From JACVRN01 sp963715565 (GTDB lineage: Bacteria > Acidobacteriota > Blastocatellia > Pyrinomonadales > Pyrinomonadaceae): a DNA stretch of 64,000 nt. Under the pieces are notes generated by a model. That model did no database searches. It was not told the DNA's origin and saw nothing but the letters and a program-made list of their open reading frames with translations. This document shows, piece after piece, positions 58,799-64,000 of the stretch (positions within the stretch are counted from its first letter, which is position 1; each line of letters begins with the position of its first letter). The position numbers and the translations under genes were made by a program. The stretch spans positions 1,054,001 through 1,118,000 of the forward strand of contig OY970256.1 of assembly GCA_963715565.1 (NCBI GenBank), read 5' to 3'.

Positions 58799-61700
58799 AT
58801 GTCACCCGTCTATCACGGCTGGTCCATTGCATTACGCTCTCTGGGTTTGGCTATCTGGCTGCTCTGCTCGTTGCCCGCGCCTGCTTTGCCGCAGGCGGAT
58901 GAGCAGACCGCGATTCGCCGCCTCGCGGAAAATTATTTTGCCGCCTATCAGAAAGAGGACGTCGAGGGAGTGATGTCACTGTGGAGCGCAAAGTCTCCTG
59001 AGGTCGCGGCTACACGCCAGAGCTTGCAGCAAACATTTGCCGACGCCGAGAAGATTGTCGTGAACATCGTCAAGCTCGGCACAGCAACAATCGAGACGGA
59101 CAGGGCGAAGATACGCATCGCTGTCGAGATAAGCGCGGTCGAGGCAAAGACGGGCCAACCCGCAGCCGGGTTTGGGAGGCTGCACCGGACGCTGGAGCTG
59201 GTCAGGGAAGGCGTAGAGTGGAAGGTCTGGCGGTCGGTCCAGAGCGAGGAGGAGCTGGCCGTCTCTCTCGTCGCAGCGAAGACAGAAGGAGAGCGGCAGT
59301 CGCTCCTTGAGGCAGATAAGGATTTAGTGACGGTCGAGCTGGAGAAGGCATTGGTCCGTCATGGTCAAAAACTCTCCAATCAGGGCAGCTACGCCGAGGC
59401 GCAGATAATTTATAACCTGGCCCTCCAAATCGCCGCGCAACTCGGAGACAAGGCCGGGACTGCCAGTACGCTGCGCAACATCGGGAACATACATAACGCG
59501 CAGGGCAGCTACGCGCAGGCGCTCGAATATTACCGGCAGAGCTTGAAGCTGGCAGAGGAGATAAGCGACAAGGCATTGATTTCCCGTGCGGTGGGCAACA
59601 TAGGGATTGTTTACTCCTCGCAGGGCAACTACACAGAGGCGTTGCAGTATTACCAGCAGAGCTTGAAGCTGGCAGAGGAACTGGGCGACAAGATTGTGAT
59701 TGGCAACACGCTGAACAACCTCGGCGTTGTTCAAGACTTGCAGGCCAATTACACAGAGGCGCTTGCGTATTTCCGGCGGAGCCTCAAGCTGCGAGAGGAA
59801 ATAGGGGACAGGATAGGGATTGCTCTCTCGCTGAATAACATCGGTAACGTTTACGAATCGCAGGGCAACTACATACAGGCGCTCGAATATTTTCAGCAGA
59901 GCCTGAAGCTGGCAGAGGAGATAAGCGACAAGGTGGGGATTACGCGCGCGTTGAACAACATCGGGAACGTACATAACTTGCAGGGCAATTACACGCAGGC
60001 GCTTGCGTATTACCAGCGGAGTCTCAAGCTGCGAGAGGAATTAGGCAACAAGGCCGGGATTGCCGCGACGCTCACCAACATCGGGGTTATTTATGAAGCG
60101 CAGGGCGACTATGCGCGGGCGCTTGCGTACTACCGTACGAGCCTCAAGATGGCGGAGGAAGTTGGCGACAAGGAGAGGATTGCACGTGCGCTGCACAACA
60201 TCGGTCTTATTCACTACTATCAAGGCAGCTACGCGCAGGCGTTGGAGTATTACCGGCAGAGCTTGAAGCTTCGAGAAGAATTAGGGGACAAGGCCGCGAT
60301 TGCCCGCACGCTGACCCACATCGGCATGGTTTATGAAGCGCAGGGCAACTACACCGGAGCGTTGGAGCTTGCAGACCGTGCGGCCTCTCTCGCCGGACAA
60401 ATCGGCAATCTGGAAAGGCTCTGGGAAGCGCGAACCATCGCAGGCAAAGCTCATCAGGCTCTCAACCAGCCCGTGCTCGCTCGCCGTGCTCTGGACGATG
60501 CCATCTCCACCATAGAGAGATTGCGCGGCCAGGTCGCGGGCAATGAACAGGAGCAACAGCGATACTTCGAGAACAAGCTCGCGCCCTACTACCAGATGGT
60601 CGCCCTCCTCATCGCACAGAACAAGCTGGCCGAAGCTCTCGCTTTCGCCGAACGCGCCAAAGGACGTGTCCTGGTTGACGTGCTGCGCAGCGGCAGAGCC
60701 AACATCACCAAAGCAATGACCACTGCCGAGCAGGCCCGGGAGCAGAAGTTAAACTCGGAGCTCATCTCGCTCAACACACAGCTCGCGAGGCAGAAGCTGC
60801 AACCCAACCCTGATGCGGCCACGCTCTTCGACCTCACGCGCCGCCTGGACAAAGCACGCATCGAATACGAATCTTTCCAGACAACCCTCTATGCCGCGCA
60901 TCCGGGATTGAAGATTCAGCGCGGCGAAACTCCTCCGCTGACTTTGAATGAAGCGGCACGCCTGCTCCCGGCGGACGGCAAGACGGCGCTGGTCGAATAT
61001 TCAATCGCCAATGACAAGTCGTTCCTCTTTGTCCTGACTAAAGCAGCGCCGTCGAGCAAGCAGGATACGCCCCGGATCGTCCTGAAAGTCTACCCGCTCG
61101 ACCTCAATAGCAAAGAGTTGGAGGCTCTGGTCCTGAGCTTCAAAAAGCGCCTGGGTGAACGCAACCTTGCTTTCAGCTCCCTCGCCCAGCGTCTCTACGA
61201 ATTGTTGCTCAAGCCTGCCGAAGCGCAACTGCGAGGCAAAGACCTGCTCTGCATCGTGCCGGACGGCGTGCTGTGGCAACTGCCTTTTCAAGCTTTGAAG
61301 CCCACGGCCCGGCGTTACCTGATTGAAGAACAGGCCATCTTCTACGCGCCATCGCTGACCACGCTGCGCGAAATGATGAAACCAGTGAAGGGCACGGGTG
61401 AAGGGCGCGCTCCGACAATTACACCCGTCCTCGCAGGGTCTGGAACGGGCGCGCGTCAAAGCCCAGGGGCCGCCGCTCAACAACAATCTTCGCCAACCTT
61501 GCTGGCCTTCGGTAACCCGCTGCTTAATCCGCAAACGCTCGTGCGCCAGCAAGCCGTGTATCGCAGCGAAGAACTGGGCGAGCTCCCCGAAGCCGAACGC
61601 GAGGTCAACTCGTTGCGCGAGTTATACGGAGCCGCGCGCAGCCAGGTCTATATCGGAGCAGCGGCGCGCGAAGAACGTGTCAAGGCAGAGATAGGCAACT

Positions 61701-62161
61701 ACAGGATTGTGCATTTTGCGACGCATGGGATACTCGATAACCGCAGCCCTCTGTACTCGCACCTGCTGCTGGCACAGGAAACAGGCAGCACGAGCGAGGA
61801 CGGATTGCTCGAAGCTCGTGAGATTATGGAGATGAGCTTGCAGGCCGAACTGGTTGTGCTCTCGGCGTGTCAGACGGCGGGAGGGCGTGTCGGCGCTGGC
61901 GAGGGAGTGATAGGGATGACGTGGGCCTTGTTCGTCGCCGGGTCGCCGACAACTCTTGTCAGTCAATGGAAGGTTGATACTCGCAGCACCTCGAAGCTGA
62001 TGGTGGAGTTTCACGCCAATCTTCAGCGGCAACGTCGGCAGCCGCCAGTCATCGGGAAGGCTCAAGCGCTGCGTCAGGCAATGCTCACCCTGCTCAGGAG
62101 TGAAGAGTATGAGCTGCCCTATTACTGGGCTCCCTTTGTTCTAATCGGCAACGGGTTTTAG
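58799..62161 (+). CDS. Exported TPR-CHAT protein
   Basis: 1120 residues. A signal-like N-terminus (SLGLAIWLLCSLPAPALPQA) is followed by an NTF2/SnoaL-like domain (~40-170, AIRRLAENYFAAYQKEDVEG). Nine 40-residue tetratricopeptide repeats follow (~190-530, consensus NIGxVYxxQGNYxxALEYYx), then a helical linker and the CHAT caspase-like domain (~850-1118). The likely catalytic dyad is His in RIVHFATHGILD (~974) and Cys in LVVLSACQTAGG (~1023). CHAT proteases are clan CD peptidases. Here export and the convergent sigma/anti-sigma genes argue for an envelope signalling or processing role rather than a cytoplasmic one. The Shine-Dalgarno AAAGGAG is good. Confidence 0.93.
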   Translation: MSPVYHGWSIALRSLGLAIWLLCSLPAPALPQADEQTAIRRLAENYFAAYQKEDVEGVMSLWSAKSPEVAATRQSLQQTFADAEKIVVNIVKLGTATIETDRAKIRIAVEISAVEAKTGQPAAGFGRLHRTLELVREGVEWKVWRSVQSEEELAVSLVAAKTEGERQSLLEADKDLVTVELEKALVRHGQKLSNQGSYAEAQIIYNLALQIAAQLGDKAGTASTLRNIGNIHNAQGSYAQALEYYRQSLKLAEEISDKALISRAVGNIGIVYSSQGNYTEALQYYQQSLKLAEELGDKIVIGNTLNNLGVVQDLQANYTEALAYFRRSLKLREEIGDRIGIALSLNNIGNVYESQGNYIQALEYFQQSLKLAEEISDKVGITRALNNIGNVHNLQGNYTQALAYYQRSLKLREELGNKAGIAATLTNIGVIYEAQGDYARALAYYRTSLKMAEEVGDKERIARALHNIGLIHYYQGSYAQALEYYRQSLKLREELGDKAAIARTLTHIGMVYEAQGNYTGALELADRAASLAGQIGNLERLWEARTIAGKAHQALNQPVLARRALDDAISTIERLRGQVAGNEQEQQRYFENKLAPYYQMVALLIAQNKLAEALAFAERAKGRVLVDVLRSGRANITKAMTTAEQAREQKLNSELISLNTQLARQKLQPNPDAATLFDLTRRLDKARIEYESFQTTLYAAHPGLKIQRGETPPLTLNEAARLLPADGKTALVEYSIANDKSFLFVLTKAAPSSKQDTPRIVLKVYPLDLNSKELEALVLSFKKRLGERNLAFSSLAQRLYELLLKPAEAQLRGKDLLCIVPDGVLWQLPFQALKPTARRYLIEEQAIFYAPSLTTLREMMKPVKGTGEGRAPTITPVLAGSGTGARQSPGAAAQQQSSPTLLAFGNPLLNPQTLVRQQAVYRSEELGELPEAEREVNSLRELYGAARSQVYIGAAAREERVKAEIGNYRIVHFATHGILDNRSPLYSHLLLAQETGSTSEDGLLEAREIMEMSLQAELVVLSACQTAGGRVGAGEGVIGMTWALFVAGSPTTLVSQWKVDTRSTSKLMVEFHANLQRQRRQPPVIGKAQALRQAMLTLLRSEEYELPYYWAPFVLIGNGF
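59381..60360 (+). repeat. 120-nt coding repeats (TPR array)
   Basis: About eight full 120-nt units within the CHAT gene encode the 40-residue TPR motif. DNA identity between units is high; phrases such as CAGAGCTTGAAGCTGGCAGA and CAGGGCAACTACACAGAGGC recur. That suggests recent duplication and a likely change in copy number by recombination. Confidence 0.9.
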
Positions 62162-62169
62162 TAAAAGCC

Positions 62170-62239
62170 GTGACAGGTGACAGGTAACAGGAGCGGAACA
62201 AGTTTTTCATCTTGTCTCCTGTTACCTGTCACCTGTTAC
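62170..62239. repeat. Tandem-word hairpin (GACAGGTAACAG type) between convergent genes
   Basis: 62170-62193 and 62216-62239 are reverse complements over 24 bp with one mismatch. Words are GTGACAG / GTAACAG. The loop CGGAACAAGTTTTTCATCTT fits the family. It begins 8 nt after the CHAT gene stop, and its other end contains the TAA stop of the zinc-finger gene at 62236. Confidence 0.92.
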
Positions 62240-63702
62240 CGTTTACGCAGTTGCTCTTGCCGCAACGTACCTGCGCCCTCAACGGGTAGTTTCTGCTGTG
62301 CGGCGCGCCACGCTTGCAGGCTCGCCAGTAGTTTTCTGGCGACCGTCGAGGTGGGATTATCTTTGACCAGTGCTTGCAGCTCCGTCTCGGCATCGTCCAG
62401 CAATCCTCGTCGCGCATAGAGCACGCCCAGCACGAGGTGCGAATCGGCATATCTACGGCGGGCGCGCATGAGAGCCTGCGATTGCTCCTGTTCCAGTACT
62501 TTGAATCTTGCTTCCGGCGCTGTCGGCGATGGCAGCACTACTTCACGACCGTCTTTAAGTGCGATGACTTGCCAGCGATAAATCGCGCCGCGTTGGAGTG
62601 CGCGCGGCGGACTCCACACGGTAGTCGTCAGCGACTCGCTACGCGCGACCTCGTCGAGTTGAGAGTCGAAGACGGACACGACGTAACCGGACGCTCCATC
62701 CAATGGCTTCCAGGTGAACGTTGGACGGTCGCTCTGGACAACTGTGCCGACGGGTCGCTGAAGGGCAAATGATGAACCGTCGCCGGGGATATCCAGTTGC
62801 GTGCTCGACCCGCGAATCAGCCGGTCGAGGGCGGGCGGCTTCTCAAGACGCTCAGACCGGAGCGCCACGGTGACGAGCCGTTGCACGCCGGGCTCGCTGG
62901 CCGCGACACCGTTAATCTGGCCGCGAGAGTCCATGGTCACCACACGCTCGCCGTCCTTGAGGGTAACTACAATCTGTGATGTGGGAGTCGGTCCAGCTTC
63001 GCCACGCTTGCTCGTAGATTGTTTCTCAGGTTGAGTGGACGGACTCACACGGTTTATATCCGAAGGCTTGTCCGGCGGCCCGCCCTCTTTCACCTGCGGC
63101 GGAGCGGATGGCGATGGGAGGGCTGGCAAGTTTTGAGGTGTGGCCTCGCTACTTGTTTGAGGCGCTTGAGCTATTTCCGCTTTGTCTTGACGAGAGACTT
63201 TAGGACGAAGCAGTAAAAGCGCTGCTATGAATATAAGGATTATAACTGCTGCCGCCGCTGCCGCATGAATCGGAGTCGGACGTATCCCCCACTTCCACCA
63301 CGCGAGGTATTGTTCGCTTCGTGTGAGCTTCCGGGCGGTCTCATGCTCTCTGGCCGTGATGGTGGATTTGAAGTCGCGCAGGTCGTGGACTTCAGCCGCA
63401 CACACAGCGCAGGCCTCCAGGTGGCTCTCGACAATCTCGCGGTCTATCTCGTGCAGCTCGTCGTCTACATAACCGGATAGTTGTTGATAGAGCAGGTGAT
63501 CGTCTTCCGCGTCCGCCTGTTGAAGCTCCCTCTTAAAAGCCCCGAACGCGAGCGCGACCTGTCCCGAAGCGCCGAGCCTCGTGCGGCACATCTCACACGC
63601 GGCAAGATGTTGATGGGCCGTGCGCAACCCTTCCGGCGACAACTTTCTTCGGCGGAAGGACTCTATTTGTTGCTCTGTGAGATGCTCTGTCATGAATGTC
63701 AT
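62236..63702 (-). CDS. Zinc-finger anti-sigma-like membrane protein
   Basis: 488 residues. Two anti-sigma-type zinc fingers are visible: HQHLAACEMCRT (His-x4-Cys-x2-Cys) and ESHLEACAVCAAEV (His-x3-Cys-x2-Cys). One membrane helix follows (AAAAVIILIFIAALLLL, ~150-167). The extracytoplasmic part has a Pro/Ser/Gln-rich linker and a fibronectin-like beta domain (FTWKPLDGASGYVVSVFDSQ). Its end is helical (DSHLVLGVLYARRGLLDDAE, TPR-like). The start overlaps the stop of the upstream sigma-factor gene (ATGA), so it is probably that factor's membrane regulator. It converges on the TPR-CHAT gene. Confidence 0.87.
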   Translation of the reverse strand: MTFMTEHLTEQQIESFRRRKLSPEGLRTAHQHLAACEMCRTRLGASGQVALAFGAFKRELQQADAEDDHLLYQQLSGYVDDELHEIDREIVESHLEACAVCAAEVHDLRDFKSTITAREHETARKLTRSEQYLAWWKWGIRPTPIHAAAAAAVIILIFIAALLLLRPKVSRQDKAEIAQAPQTSSEATPQNLPALPSPSAPPQVKEGGPPDKPSDINRVSPSTQPEKQSTSKRGEAGPTPTSQIVVTLKDGERVVTMDSRGQINGVAASEPGVQRLVTVALRSERLEKPPALDRLIRGSSTQLDIPGDGSSFALQRPVGTVVQSDRPTFTWKPLDGASGYVVSVFDSQLDEVARSESLTTTVWSPPRALQRGAIYRWQVIALKDGREVVLPSPTAPEARFKVLEQEQSQALMRARRRYADSHLVLGVLYARRGLLDDAETELQALVKDNPTSTVARKLLASLQAWRAAQQKLPVEGAGTLRQEQLRKR

Positions 63703-64000
63703 CTCTCATCAAACGATTTCATACGCCGCAGAAGGCGTGCGCGCGCAGCCTTGCGCAAATTAATCACCTGCTGGCGCGTGACGCCGAGCTGTCTGGCAAT
63801 CACGTTATCGTCTAAGGGCAAGTCATACCACAATTTTGCCATTTGCTCTTCCGTCATTTCCAGGGCTTGCGCGATTGCTCCCATGCTTGCGATGTCAATC
63901 AGCGGCAGTAAGGCAAGCACTCCTGCGCCTTGCTCGTCGCGCAGGTTAAGCAGTAAAGCGGCGCGCTGTCTGGGAGGCAATTGAAGAATCTCGCTCCACA
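63699..64000 (-). CDS. RNA polymerase sigma factor, C-terminal part (cut at window edge)
   Basis: The open frame enters from the right edge; about 100 C-terminal residues are visible, starting WSEILQLPPRQRAALLLNLR. The end is a region-4-like helix-turn-helix (DDNVIARQLGVTRQQVINLR) followed by a basic tail. The middle segment (GVLALLPLIDIASMGAIAQA, LEMTEEQMAKLWYDLPL) is larger than in ordinary ECF factors and resembles a sigma-like family seen in Acidobacteria. The ATGA overlap with the zinc-finger gene supports a sigma/anti-sigma pair. Region 2 is outside the window, so the exact class is not established. Confidence 0.75.
   Translation of the reverse strand, partial: WSEILQLPPRQRAALLLNLRDEQGAGVLALLPLIDIASMGAIAQALEMTEEQMAKLWYDLPLDDNVIARQLGVTRQQVINLRKAARARLLRRMKSFDER

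Noticed and set aside
1..64000. tRNA, rRNA or riboswitch genes
   Set aside because: I looked for cloverleaf T-arm signatures and conserved riboswitch cores by eye and saw none I could support; a covariance-model scan would be needed to exclude small RNAs.

Overview
The window looks like a chromosomal segment of an acidobacterium, most likely class Blastocatellia (Pyrinomonadaceae-like). The inference rests on protein types: a MacB/FtsX-type orphan permease of the ADOP kind, a von Willebrand A protein of the acidobacterial VWFA-related type, an ECF sigma / DUF4252 cluster, a secreted TPR-CHAT protein and an NtrY/NtrX pair. LpxD and the heptose genes show an LPS-bearing diderm. GC is high (about 58 percent by eye) and starts often have weak Shine-Dalgarno sites. 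I found no rRNA, tRNA, CRISPR array, prophage or classical IS element.

Layout. 1-9.2 kb: priA (cut at the left edge), lpxD, a small conserved gene, a ferritin-like protein, an SDR, an MGDG-synthase-like glycosyltransferase, a secreted protein, a radical SAM/SPASM enzyme and a secreted nucleosidase. 9.3-13.5 kb: ntrY-ntrX, preceded by a palindromic array of 21-nt repeats. 13.5-17.5 kb: CPBP protease, then an ECF sigma / membrane regulator / two DUF4252 operon. 17.5-24.5 kb: citrate synthase, SAM hydrolase, glycine-zipper protein, cysteine desulfurase plus IscU-like protein, MscL and a TIR protein. 24.5-28.9 kb: bifunctional PBP, an S23-type four-helix-bundle gene between inverted repeats, and a K+ channel. 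28.9-35.7 kb: LPS inner-core heptose genes (epimerase, waaF, gmhB, hldE1, hldC, waaC) with an ICMT-like methyltransferase and a DUF3108 protein. 35.9-41.7 kb: DUF4912 plus a GH57 branching enzyme, GDPD, an AraC regulator and Ada. 42-52.6 kb: two serine hydrolases, an M13 peptidase, the ADOP permease and a LytS/LytT-type two-component pair. 52.8-64 kb: VWA protein, GT39-like enzyme, subtilase, a large TPR-CHAT protein and a zinc-finger anti-sigma-like protein with its sigma factor (cut at the right edge).

The most striking feature is not a gene. About fifteen gene boundaries carry long hairpins of roughly 60-150 bp. In most, each arm is itself a tandem array of a short word, and the word differs between copies (TGCAAAA, GTGACAA, GGGATGA, CAGGATGGA, GGAGTCT, CCCAAGT and others). 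Three copies share a 39-nt core. The same TGCAAAA-type arms, including the start-codon region, flank and begin the four-helix-bundle gene at 27.3-27.7 kb. That gene therefore looks like the full-length member of the family and the solo hairpins like its non-autonomous relatives. The hairpins sit at or within a few bases of stop codons, and several are translated into the ends of neighbouring proteins. A separate REP-type family (GCTCCGTAGGAGC and GCCCCGTAGGGGC units) forms multiply nested palindromes, one of them inside a word-hairpin.
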